64,000 nucleotides of DNA from an actinobacterium LLX17 (lineage in GTDB: Bacteria; Actinomycetota; Actinomycetes; Propionibacteriales; Nocardioidaceae). Location of the stretch: positions 1,930,060-1,994,059 of the forward strand of contig KI301992.1 in the NCBI GenBank assembly GCA_000471045.1, given 5' to 3'. The number at the start of each line of letters is the position of its first letter. The stretch's first letter is position 1. The notes below the pieces were generated by a model. That model worked only from the letters and a program-made list of their open reading frames with translations, searched no databases and was not told the origin of the DNA. Both the position numbers and the translations under genes were made by a program. This document shows positions 17,604-25,001 of this stretch, in pieces.

Positions 17604-18716
17604 GCCGTCGGTGAGCAGGGTGGCGGCGCGGCGGGCGGCCGTCAGCACGGTCTCGAGGTCGTCGCCCGTCACCGTGACGTGGCCGACCTTGCGACCCGGC
17701 TTCACGGCCTTGCCGTACAGGTGCACCTTGGCATCCGGCACGGCGGCGAGGACCGCCGGCAGCTGCTCCTCGAGGTCGGTCACCGCCCCGCCCAGGACGT
17801 TGACCATGACGCTCCACGGCTGGCGCGGGGCGGTCGCCCCGAGCGGCAGGTCGAGCACGGCGCGCAGGTGGTTCTCGAACTGGCTCGTGACGGCACCGTC
17901 GATGCTCCAGTGGCCGGTGTTGTGCGGGCGCATCGCCAGCTCGTTGACGAGGATGCGCCCGTCGGCGGTCTCGAACAGCTCGACCGCCAGCATGCCCACG
18001 ACGTCGAGCTCGGTGGCGACGCGCACGGCCAGCGCCGCGGCCTCGTCGGCGAGCGCCGGAGCCAGGTCGGGCGCGGGCGCGACCACCTCGGCGCACACAC
18101 CGCCGGCCTGCCGCGACTCGACCACCGGGTAGGCCACGACGTCCCCTGAGGGACGGCGGGCCACCTGGGCCGAGAGCTCACGACGGAAGTCGACGAGCTC
18201 CTCGGCGATCAGGGGCACGCCCGCGGCGAGGGCGGGCTCGGCGCCGGCCGGCTCCCGCACGACCCACACGCCTTTGCCGTCGTATCCGCCGCGGGTGGTC
18301 TTGAGCACGAGCGGGAACCCGAACGTGGCGACGTCGTCGGCCGAGGCGATCGGCGCCCAGCGCGGGCACGGCACGCCCAGGGCCGTGAGGCGTTCACGCA
18401 TCTGCTGCTTGTCCTGCGCGAAGAGCAGGGCGTGCGGGCCGGGGCGAGGCGCGTGGCCGGCGTCGGCGAGGGCCCGCAGGTGCTCCGGCGGGACGTGCTC
18501 GTGGTCGAACGTCACGACGGGGGCGCCGTCAGTGACGGCCTCGAGGTCGGCCAGGACCGTGTGGTCGCCGACGATCGTGTCCGGCACGACCTGCGCGGCG
18601 GAGACGTCGGGTCCCTCGGCCAGCAGGCGGATGCGGAGGCCGAGCGCGATGGCGGGCTGCTGCATCATCCGGGCCAGCTGGCCCCCGCCGACGACGGCCA
18701 GGTGCGGGATGGGCAT
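17601..18716 (-). CDS. purK: N5-carboxyaminoimidazole ribonucleotide synthase
   Basis: A 371-residue ATP-grasp enzyme that carboxylates AIR to N5-CAIR using ATP and bicarbonate; PurE then acts on the product. Motifs: AVVGGGQLARMM at the N-terminus, TFDHEHVPPE, LKTTRGGYDGKGVWVV in the ATP-grasp domain, and NELAMRPHNTGHWSIDG near the C-terminus. ATG at 18716 fits a TAGGCT box seven bases upstream and the conserved start of the family; longer in-frame starts exist but lie upstream of that box. Confidence 0.95.
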   Translation of the reverse strand: MPIPHLAVVGGGQLARMMQQPAIALGLRIRLLAEGPDVSAAQVVPDTIVGDHTVLADLEAVTDGAPVVTFDHEHVPPEHLRALADAGHAPRPGPHALLFAQDKQQMRERLTALGVPCPRWAPIASADDVATFGFPLVLKTTRGGYDGKGVWVVREPAGAEPALAAGVPLIAEELVDFRRELSAQVARRPSGDVVAYPVVESRQAGGVCAEVVAPAPDLAPALADEAAALAVRVATELDVVGMLAVELFETADGRILVNELAMRPHNTGHWSIDGAVTSQFENHLRAVLDLPLGATAPRQPWSVMVNVLGGAVTDLEEQLPAVLAAVPDAKVHLYGKAVKPGRKVGHVTVTGDDLETVLTAARRAATLLTDG

Positions 18717-18723
18717 GGGTGGC

Positions 18724-18729
18724 AGCCTA
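18724..18729 (-). promoter_or_regulatory. Leaderless-type -10 box for purK
   Basis: Minus strand TAGGCT, seven bases, ATG at 18716. It gives purK a promoter separate from the upstream cyclase gene. Confidence 0.6.
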
Positions 18730-18786
18730 TTCGGTGCCATGGGCCGAGCCGAAGGCGAGGCAGGCGCCCGGGCGGAGCCCGACACT

Positions 18787-18825
18787 GGCGAGGAACGAGC
18801 CGGTGGAGCGGCGAGGAACGAGCCG
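18787..18825. repeat. Short direct repeat downstream of the cyclase gene
   Basis: GGCGAGGAACGAGCCG occurs at 18787-18802 and 18810-18825 (period 23). It lies between the cyclase stop codon and purK. A related GAGCGAAGCGAACGA theme makes up the accE minisatellite. Confidence 0.6.
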
Positions 18826-18831
18826 CGCGCC

Positions 18832-19821
18832 CTAACGCTGTCGAAAGCCCCGGCGCTGGCTGACGGTGATGGGTGAGACGTTGCCGAAGCCGCGCAGCGG
18901 GCGCGGCGGCAGGGCGCGGGTCTCGAAGTCGGGGCCGAGGGCGGCCGAGGTGGTGTCGTCGACCAGCACGCGGTTGGCGCGGGCGACGTGCGAGAGGCGG
19001 GCCGCGAGGTTGACCGGCGGCCCGAAGACGTCGCCGAGCCGGCTGATCACCAGGCCGGTGGCGAGCCCGACGCGAATGGCCGGCACCTCGTCGCGGGCGC
19101 CGACCTGCGCGACGAGGTCGAGCGCGATGCGGGTGGCCTGCGTGGGCTCGGGGGCGACGTAGAGGATCGCGTCGCCCATCGTCTTGATGACGCGGCCTCC
19201 GCCGACGGTGATGACGTCGGCGCAGCGCTCCTCGAAGCGCTCGACCAGCTCGGCGAGCCCGGTGTCGGAGAGGGTGTTCGACAGGCTCGTGAAGCGGCTG
19301 AGGTCGGCGAACCCGACGCTCATCGCGGTGGTGCGCAGCTCCTCGTCGGCGGCGCCCAGTGCCTCCATCCGCGCGGTCGCGGCGACGAGGTGGCGGCGCC
19401 ACACGTGCACCATCAGCTCCTCGAAGACGGGAGCGACGTTCTCGGCGAGCCACACCGCTCCCCCGAGACGGCTCTCGGTCCGGCCCTGCTCGACGTCACG
19501 CTCGAGCTGGTCGATCAGCGTGGCGACCTCCCAGTCGGCCAGCTTCGACATCGTCTGCCCCAGCGCACGGGTGAGGCGCATCGTCGTGGTCTCGTCGAGG
19601 ATCCCCGACTGCACGGCTCCCCGCATGGCCTCCAGGGCGCGCACGTCGGCCTGCCCGAAGGCGTGCCCGCCGTCGGGCTCGGGGAAGCCCAGCGCGCGCC
19701 ACGTGCGGCGCACGAGGTCGACGTCGACCTGCGCCGTCTCGGCGAGCTCGTCGAGGGTCAGGTCGAGCTCGTCGCGCAGCAGCAACCCGATGAGCCGCTC
19801 GCGCAGCTCAGGTCTGCTCAT
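18832..19821 (-). CDS. Class III adenylate cyclase with N-terminal regulatory domain
   Basis: A 329-residue soluble cyclase. Residues 1-160 are helical and resemble the N-terminal domain of the pH-sensing M. tuberculosis Rv1264-type cyclases. The catalytic domain (~165-329) has metal Asp173 (GFADLSRFT) and Asp217 (GDAIL), adenine-type Lys213 and Asp264, and transition-state Asn271 and Arg275 (VNLAARL). All key residues are present, so it should make cAMP. Its start overlaps the PH-domain gene end by 14 bases. This cyclase is extra relative to the remembered M. tuberculosis purK-birA block. Confidence 0.9.
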   Translation of the reverse strand: MSRPELRERLIGLLLRDELDLTLDELAETAQVDVDLVRRTWRALGFPEPDGGHAFGQADVRALEAMRGAVQSGILDETTTMRLTRALGQTMSKLADWEVATLIDQLERDVEQGRTESRLGGAVWLAENVAPVFEELMVHVWRRHLVAATARMEALGAADEELRTTAMSVGFADLSRFTSLSNTLSDTGLAELVERFEERCADVITVGGGRVIKTMGDAILYVAPEPTQATRIALDLVAQVGARDEVPAIRVGLATGLVISRLGDVFGPPVNLAARLSHVARANRVLVDDTTSAALGPDFETRALPPRPLRGFGNVSPITVSQRRGFRQR

Positions 19822-20314
19822 CGGACCGCTGGTGCGACTCGAAGACGAGGTCGCTCACCGACCGGTGGAACTGCTCGACCTTCGGGATGTCGCGCAGCTT
19901 GAGGCCGGCCTCCTCGGAGGCGTTGAAGACGATCAGCGTGCCGCAGCCGAGGATGCGGTCGTTGAGGTTCTTCTCGAACGACACGTCGTTGATGCGGCTC
20001 AGGGGGATGACGCGGCCGGTGCGGGTCAGGATGCCCTTCTGCTCCACGATGCGCTTGTCCGTCAGCGTGTACGTCCACAGGTACCAGCGCAGGAACGGCA
20101 CCAGCACGAACCACAGGAACACCAGCACGGCCACCCCGATGACGACCCAGCGCAGCACGCCGTCGCCCTGGTCGCCCACCTGTGCGGCGAGGAACGCGCC
20201 GGCGAAGGCGGTGACGAGCATCAGCACGAACGGCACGAACAGGACCTTCACGTGCGTGCGGGTCGTCTGCAGGTTGTGCTCACCGGTCATGAGCATCTTG
20301 TGCGAGAGCGCCAT
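19808..20314 (-). CDS. PH-domain (bPH2/YdbT-like) membrane protein
   Basis: A 168-residue protein with two membrane helices (about 23-45 and 57-78), followed by a bacterial PH domain that reads TYTLTDKRIVEQKGILTRTG, then INDVSFEKNLNDRILGCGTLIVF. The homologous M. tuberculosis gene lies between birA and purK. Role unknown; the family is often tied to envelope proteins. ATG at 20314 is preferred over an upstream ATG at 20356 because it starts at the conserved region 13 bases after the birA stop. Confidence 0.85.
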   Translation of the reverse strand: MALSHKMLMTGEHNLQTTRTHVKVLFVPFVLMLVTAFAGAFLAAQVGDQGDGVLRWVVIGVAVLVFLWFVLVPFLRWYLWTYTLTDKRIVEQKGILTRTGRVIPLSRINDVSFEKNLNDRILGCGTLIVFNASEEAGLKLRDIPKVEQFHRSVSDLVFESHQRSDEQT

Positions 20315-20327
20315 GGGCCTGATCTTG

Positions 20328-21155
20328 TCACGCCGGCGGCGTCGCAGGACGAACATGCGTCACGTCGCCTGCGCTGACCGCCGTCCCGGCCACGACGAGT
20401 CGCCCGTGCTCGTCGACGTCGGTGGCCTCGCCCGACAGCACCGTGCCGTCCGGCATCGAGACGTCGACCGCCCGCCCGAGGGTGTCGCAGCGCTCGCGGT
20501 AGGCCTGGCGGAGGGCGCGGAGGTCACCCCCAGCCCCTGACTCGGCCCAGCGTCGGTAGCCGGCGTCGAGGTGGTGCAGGAGGCGCACCAGCACGGCGGT
20601 GCGGTCGGTGGTGGCACCGACCAGGCGCAAGGACGTGGCGTGCGGCACGGGCAGCTCCTCCTCGGCGAGATCGACGTTGAGCCCGATGCCCACGACGGCG
20701 GCCGGTCCCCCGCCGGTCTCGACCCGCTCGAGCAGGATGCCCGAGATCTTGCGGCCGTCGACCAGCACGTCGTTGGGCCACTTGAGCCCGCCGACGACAC
20801 CGAGGTCACGCAGCGTGGCGTCCAGGGCGAGCCCGGCCACGAGCGGCAGCCACACCCAGTGCGCCGGCGGCACGGCGTCCGGTCGCCAGACCACCGAGAC
20901 CGCGATCCCGCTGCGGCGCGGGATCACGAAGCTGCGGTCGAGACGGCCGCGGCCGGCCACCTGGTGGTCGGCGGTCACGACCGAGCCGTGCGGCGCCCCG
21001 TCGCGGGCCCAGACCGCGGCGTCGGCGTTGGTGCTGCCGGTCTCGTCCGTCACCCGCAGCGCCGCCCACGGCCCGTCCGGAGGCGTGAGCGCCGCGCGCA
21101 GGGCGGCCTCGTCGAGGGCCGCACGACCGGACTCGGGGACGTCGCTGGGTGCCAT
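20328..21155 (-). CDS. birA: Biotin--[acetyl-CoA-carboxylase] ligase
   Basis: A 275-residue biotin protein ligase without the DNA-binding domain of E. coli BirA. Motifs: [25 protein letters not shown] (biotin-AMP loop), [22 protein letters not shown] and VGIGLNV, then the C-terminal SH3-like part. It attaches biotin to the AccA carrier lysine encoded at 29180-30976. ATG at 21155 has GAGG at a good distance. It is divergent from accD, leaving 51 bases for both promoters. Confidence 0.94.
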   Translation of the reverse strand: MAPSDVPESGRAALDEAALRAALTPPDGPWAALRVTDETGSTNADAAVWARDGAPHGSVVTADHQVAGRGRLDRSFVIPRRSGIAVSVVWRPDAVPPAHWVWLPLVAGLALDATLRDLGVVGGLKWPNDVLVDGRKISGILLERVETGGGPAAVVGIGLNVDLAEEELPVPHATSLRLVGATTDRTAVLVRLLHHLDAGYRRWAESGAGGDLRALRQAYRERCDTLGRAVDVSMPDGTVLSGEATDVDEHGRLVVAGTAVSAGDVTHVRPATPPA

Positions 21156-21193
21156 GTCGAAAGCCTCACACAACACGTTCGCACCGACCTCGC

Positions 21194-21199
21194 TAGTCT
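21194..21199 (+). promoter_or_regulatory. Leaderless-type -10 box for accD
   Basis: TAGTCT, seven bases, GTG at 21207. Confidence 0.6.
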
Positions 21200-21206
21200 G
21201 TGCCGC

Positions 21207-22811
21207 GTGACTGAACCGCAGACCACCGAAGAGCTCGAGGTCCACCCGGAGCTCCACACGACCGCCGGCAAGCTCGCGGACTTCCGTGAGCGTCACCACG
21301 AGGCCACCGTCGAGGTGGCCGAGAAGGCAGCCGAGAAGCAGCACGCGCGCAACCGCAAGAGCGCCCGCGAGCGGATCGAGATGCTCTTCGACGAGGGGTC
21401 GTTCGTCGAGCTCGACGCCCTGGCGCGTCACCGCAGCACGGCGTTCGCCCTGCAGGACAAGCGTCCGCTCGGCGACGGCGTCATCACCGGCTACGGCACG
21501 GTCGACGGCCGCCAGGTGTGCGTCTTCAGCCAGGACTTCAGCGTCTTCGGCGGCAGCCTGGGCGAGGTCTACGGCGAGAAGATCGTCAAGGTCATGGACC
21601 TCGCACTCAAGACCGGCTGCCCCATCATCGGCATCAACGAGGGCGCCGGCGCCCGCATCCAGGAGGGCGTCACCTCGCTCGGCCTGTACGGCGAGATCTT
21701 CACGCGCAACGTCCACGCCTCGGGCGTCATCCCCCAGATCAGCATGATCATGGGCAACTGCGCCGGCGGCCACGTCTACTCGCCGGCCGTCACCGACTTC
21801 ACCGTGATGGTCGACCAGACCTCCGCCATGTTCATCACCGGTCCTGACGTCATCAAGACGGTCACCGGCGAGGACGTGTCGATGGAGGAGCTGGGCGGCG
21901 CCCGCACGCACAACACCAAGAGCGGCAACGCGCACTACATGGCCTCCGACGAGGACGACGCCGTCGAGTACGTCAAGGCCCTGCTGAGCTACCTGCCGCA
22001 GAACAACTTCGAGGAGCCCGCGGCCTACGACGAGGCGGTCGACCTCGAGCCGAACGAGACCGACCTGGCGCTCGACACGCTGATCCCGGACTCCTCCAAC
22101 GTCCCCTACGACATCCGCACGGTCATGGAGGCGGTCGTCGACGACGGCGACTTCCTCGAGGTGCAGTCGATGTTCGCGCCGAACCTCGTGGTCGGCTACG
22201 GCCGCGTCGAGGGCCGCAGCGTCGGCATCGTCGGCAACCAGCCGATGCAGTTCGCCGGCTGCCTCGACATCGACGCGTCCGAGAAGGCCGCGCGCTTCGT
22301 GCGCACCTGCGACGCCTTCAACATCCCGGTGCTGACGTTCGTCGACGTGCCGGGCTTCCTGCCGGGCACCGAGCAGGAGTGGAACGGCATCATCCGCCGT
22401 GGCGCGAAGCTCATCTACGCCTACGCCGAGGCCACCGTCCCGCTCGTCACCGTCATCACCCGCAAGGCGTACGGCGGCGCGTACGACGTGATGGGCTCCA
22501 AGCACCTGGGCGCTGACATCAACATCGCGTGGCCGTCGGCCCAGATCGCCGTCGTCGGCGCCTCGGGCGCGGTCAACATCCTGTACCGCAAGCAGGTCGC
22601 GGCCGCCGACGACCCGGACGCCCTGCGCGAGCAGCTGATGACGGAGTACGAGGACACCCTCTGCAACCCGTACATCGCGGCCGAGCGTGGCTACATCGAC
22701 GCCGTCATCGAGCCGTCGCAGACGCGCGCCGAGGTCGTCAAGGCGCTGCGCCTGCTCAAGACCAAGCGCGAGACGCTGCCGCCCAAGAAGCACGGGAACA
22801 TTCCCCTGTGA
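21207..22811 (+). CDS. accD: Acyl-CoA carboxylase carboxyltransferase beta subunit
   Basis: A 534-residue biotin-dependent carboxyltransferase, close to AccD5/PccB of propionyl-CoA carboxylase. It moves CO2 from carboxybiotin on AccA to propionyl- or acetyl-CoA. Seen: crotonase-fold acyl-CoA sites [20 protein letters not shown] and [14 protein letters not shown] in the N half, and [20 protein letters not shown] with [20 protein letters not shown] in the C half. GTG at 21207 follows a TAnnnT box. Its stop overlaps the first GTG of accE (GTGA). Confidence 0.94.
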   Translation: MTEPQTTEELEVHPELHTTAGKLADFRERHHEATVEVAEKAAEKQHARNRKSARERIEMLFDEGSFVELDALARHRSTAFALQDKRPLGDGVITGYGTVDGRQVCVFSQDFSVFGGSLGEVYGEKIVKVMDLALKTGCPIIGINEGAGARIQEGVTSLGLYGEIFTRNVHASGVIPQISMIMGNCAGGHVYSPAVTDFTVMVDQTSAMFITGPDVIKTVTGEDVSMEELGGARTHNTKSGNAHYMASDEDDAVEYVKALLSYLPQNNFEEPAAYDEAVDLEPNETDLALDTLIPDSSNVPYDIRTVMEAVVDDGDFLEVQSMFAPNLVVGYGRVEGRSVGIVGNQPMQFAGCLDIDASEKAARFVRTCDAFNIPVLTFVDVPGFLPGTEQEWNGIIRRGAKLIYAYAEATVPLVTVITRKAYGGAYDVMGSKHLGADINIAWPSAQIAVVGASGAVNILYRKQVAAADDPDALREQLMTEYEDTLCNPYIAAERGYIDAVIEPSQTRAEVVKALRLLKTKRETLPPKKHGNIPL

Positions 22812-22933
22812 GCGAAGCGAACGAATCAGACGCTGTGAGCGAAGCGAACGAATCAGACGCTGTGAGCGAAGCGAACGAATCAGACGCTGTGAGCGAAGCG
22901 AACGAATCAGACGCTGTGAGCGCAGCGAACGAG
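22808..22933 (+). repeat. 27-bp coding minisatellite at the start of accE
   Basis: Four identical 27-base units start at 22808, 22835, 22862 and 22889. A fifth, altered unit starts at 22916. Each unit encodes VSEANESDA, and each begins with GTG in the accE frame, so every unit offers a start codon. The unit carries the GAGCGAAGCGAACGA theme. Being nine codons long, gain or loss of units keeps the frame. Confidence 0.97.
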
Positions 22934-23158
22934 GAGCCGACTCCCGCGAAGCCCGTCCTGCGGGTCGTCAAGGGCGACCTGACGGCTGAGGAGCTGGCGG
23001 CGCTGGTCGCCGTCGTCGCGGCACGCAACGCCGCGGCGGCGAACGCTGCCTCGCGCGGGGCGCGCAAGCCGCGCACGGAGTGGGGCCACCCGGCCCGGTC
23101 GCATCGCGCGCCGCACCGTGTGGGTCCCGACCAGTGGCGCCGCTCGGCCTGGGGCTGA
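22808..23158 (+). CDS. accE: Acyl-CoA carboxylase epsilon subunit with repeat N-terminus
   Basis: The core (from about residue 46) reads [20 protein letters not shown] and ends with an Arg/Trp-rich tail ([11 protein letters not shown]), the usual form of the small actinobacterial epsilon subunit that bridges AccD and AccA. Ahead of it are four copies of VSEANESDA plus a fifth variant. The longest reading starts at GTG 22808 and overlaps the accD stop as GTGA (116 residues). The shortest sensible one starts at GTG 22916 (80 residues, usual family size). Which GTG is used cannot be told. Confidence 0.85.
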   Translation: MSEANESDAVSEANESDAVSEANESDAVSEANESDAVSAANEEPTPAKPVLRVVKGDLTAEELAALVAVVAARNAAAANAASRGARKPRTEWGHPARSHRAPHRVGPDQWRRSAWG

Positions 23159-23162
23159 GCCC

Positions 23163-23798
23163 GTGCCTGCGGCCACGCTGACCCACGAGCCGGACGTCTC
23201 GCCGGCCGCCTGGTTCGCCGGGCAGCCCGGCCCCGAGTCCTGGCACGGCGTGGCGACCCAGGGTCCCCCGGGCTTCGCGGCGTACGCCACGGTGCGCTTC
23301 GACGAGGTCGATCGTGCCCCGTACCGGCCCGACAGCGAGGTCGTGGCACTGGCGACCCGGCTCGCAGCCGAGCACACCCGCACCCCGCACCGCGTGTTCT
23401 TCGCGCTGTGGGACGGCTGGGGCGAGATCGACGGCGGCAGCGAGATGCTGCTGGGCGTCGACGTGCGGCACAGCTCGTTCGGCCGGTTCTTCACCAAGAC
23501 GCCCGAGCCGTCGTCGCCCCCGGCCTTCTCGGACGCCGTCCTCGCCGCACCCCGGCTCGACCTCGACGGGGAGCGGTCCTACCTGCTTTTCAGCGGTCCG
23601 GTCGACGCCGTCGGCCGGTGGGACGCCCGCCCGCTCGCCCCGGGCTGGCCCCGCAGCCTGCCGCAGGCGTCCCTGACGTGGCCCGAGGACCATGCGTGGT
23701 TCATCGCCTCCGACGTCGACCAGTCGTGGTTCACCGTCGCCGGCTCGCAAGCCCTGGTCGACGCGATGCTGGCGCACCCCGAGCTGGCCGCCTCATGA
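23163..23798 (+). CDS. Uncharacterised protein in the acc operon, 211 aa
   Basis: I do not recognise a named domain. It is soluble, rich in Trp and Pro, with conserved-looking patches: HRVFFALWDGWGEIDGG, SYLLFSGPVDAVG and WPEDHAWFIASDVDQSWF. GTG at 23163 comes four bases after the accE stop, and its end overlaps the maf ATG (ATGA). It is therefore cotranslated between a carboxylase subunit and Maf. The homologous M. tuberculosis interval, as I recall it, goes directly from the epsilon subunit to maf, so this gene may be an insertion. Confidence 0.6.
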   Translation: MPAATLTHEPDVSPAAWFAGQPGPESWHGVATQGPPGFAAYATVRFDEVDRAPYRPDSEVVALATRLAAEHTRTPHRVFFALWDGWGEIDGGSEMLLGVDVRHSSFGRFFTKTPEPSSPPAFSDAVLAAPRLDLDGERSYLLFSGPVDAVGRWDARPLAPGWPRSLPQASLTWPEDHAWFIASDVDQSWFTVAGSQALVDAMLAHPELAAS

Positions 23799-24391
23799 GG
23801 GTCGTCCTCGCCTCCCAGTCGCCCGCCCGGCTCAAGACCCTCCGGGCGGCCGGGCTCGATCCCGAGGTCGTGGTGTCGGGGGTCGACGAGTCCCAGATCG
23901 TCACGCGCGACCCGGCCAACCTCGCCGCCGCCCTGGCCCAGCTGAAGTGCCGCACGGTGGCCCCGGCCCACCCCGACGCCCTGGTCATCGGGTGTGACTC
24001 CGTGCTGGCGTTCGAGGGTGACATCCTCGGCAAGCCCGTCGACGCCGACGACGCCGTGGCACGCTGGCGGCGGATGCGCGGCCGTTCGGGCGTGCTGCAC
24101 ACCGGCCACTGCGTCCGGCTCGGTGACACCGAGCTGGTCGACTCGGCCTCGACCATCGTGCACTTCGCCGAGCCCGACGACAAGGAGATCGCCGCCTACG
24201 TGGCCAGCGGCGAGCCGCTACAGGTCGCCGGCGCGTTCACGATCGACGGACTGGGCGGCGCGTTCGTCCGCGCCATCGAGGGCGATCACCACACCGTGGT
24301 CGGCATCAGCCTGCCGATGCTGCGCGACCTGGTCGCCGACCTCGGGGTGCGCTGGACCGATCTGTGGAGCGTCAGCCGCCCGAGCGTGTGA
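23795..24391 (+). CDS. maf: Maf-like nucleotide pyrophosphatase
   Basis: A 198-residue Maf/YhdE-type protein that hydrolyses non-canonical or modified nucleoside triphosphates. Motifs: MRVVLASQSPARLKTLRAAG at the N-terminus, VIGCDSVL (catalytic Asp) and LGKPVDADDAVARWRRMRGRS, then AGAFTIDGLGGAFV. It overlaps the preceding gene by four bases, and its 3' end runs 20 bases into the 3' end of the convergent HTH regulator gene. Confidence 0.9.
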   Translation: MRVVLASQSPARLKTLRAAGLDPEVVVSGVDESQIVTRDPANLAAALAQLKCRTVAPAHPDALVIGCDSVLAFEGDILGKPVDADDAVARWRRMRGRSGVLHTGHCVRLGDTELVDSASTIVHFAEPDDKEIAAYVASGEPLQVAGAFTIDGLGGAFVRAIEGDHHTVVGISLPMLRDLVADLGVRWTDLWSVSRPSV

Positions 24392-24881
24392 CGTGCTCGA
24401 CCGCCTCGTCGAGCCGCCCGGCGCCGTAGGTGCGCAGCAGCTCGGCGATCTCCGGGTGCCGCTCGCCGACCAGATCGGCGGCTGCGAGGTGGTCGGTGGC
24501 CGAGGCGACGCTGCGGAAGACGGCCTGGACGGCCGCGGCGGTCTCGCGGGCCGTCGACCGGCGGGCCGTGCCCGTGAGGGCCTCCCCCGCGTGCCCCGCG
24601 GCCTCGACCCGCGCGATGGCCGCCTCGACCCCGAGGTCGCCGGTCGCGACCTCGGCCGTCGTCTCGACCAGCACCTGCAGGCGCTGCACGGCGGCAGGGT
24701 TGCCGATCTTGATCCGCTGCGCGCTCATGACCTGCGAGAGCATGGGCGCCGAGATGCCGAGCAGGCCCGCGACCCGGCCCTGCGTCAGGCCCAGCACGGC
24801 CTTGCAGCGGTCGACGACGTCGCCCAGCGGCTCGCCGTAGATCTCGCGCTGTGCCGCGCGGTTCGCGTCGACATCGGCCAT
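24372..24881 (-). CDS. HTH (XRE-like) regulator
   Basis: A 169-residue protein with an N-terminal helix-turn-helix (LTQGRVAGLLGISAPMLSQV, near 32-51) and a long helical C-terminal part with no ligand motif I know. ATG at 24881 has GGAG seven bases upstream. It is divergent from a secreted VWA-domain protein, and two related TTTGC-N4-GC(A/T)AA motifs lie between them, so it probably controls itself and that gene. The 3' end overlaps maf. Confidence 0.75.
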   Translation of the reverse strand: MADVDANRAAQREIYGEPLGDVVDRCKAVLGLTQGRVAGLLGISAPMLSQVMSAQRIKIGNPAAVQRLQVLVETTAEVATGDLGVEAAIARVEAAGHAGEALTGTARRSTARETAAAVQAVFRSVASATDHLAAADLVGERHPEIAELLRTYGAGRLDEAVEHVTRSGG

Positions 24882-24901
24882 GATCACGCTCCGTGTTCGC
24901 A

Positions 24902-24989
24902 GAATGTTTGCAGGTGCTAACGGCTCCATGTTGACACATCAGCGGTTTCGAGTCAGACTCGATCACAGAATTTGCATTAGCAAACATTC
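24902..24989. promoter_or_regulatory. Inverted operator motifs between the HTH and VWA genes
   Basis: GAATGTTTGC at 24902-24911 is matched by its inverse GCAAACATTC at 24980-24989. Each sits in a small dyad: TTTGCAGGTGCTAA at 24907-24920 and TTTGCATTAGCAAA (perfect arms) at 24971-24984. They flank a TTGACA (24931-24936) that could be the -35 of the VWA gene. This is a likely binding site pair for the divergent HTH protein. Confidence 0.6.
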
Positions 24990-25001
24990 CTAGGGGGAAC
25001 G

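Noticed and set aside
21156-22793. Upstream extension of the birA frame through the accD region
   Set aside because: The frame is open by chance opposite accD; birA has a good ribosome site and conserved start at 21155.
22808-22933. CRISPR array
   Set aside because: The 27-base units are directly joined with no spacers and are in frame with accE.
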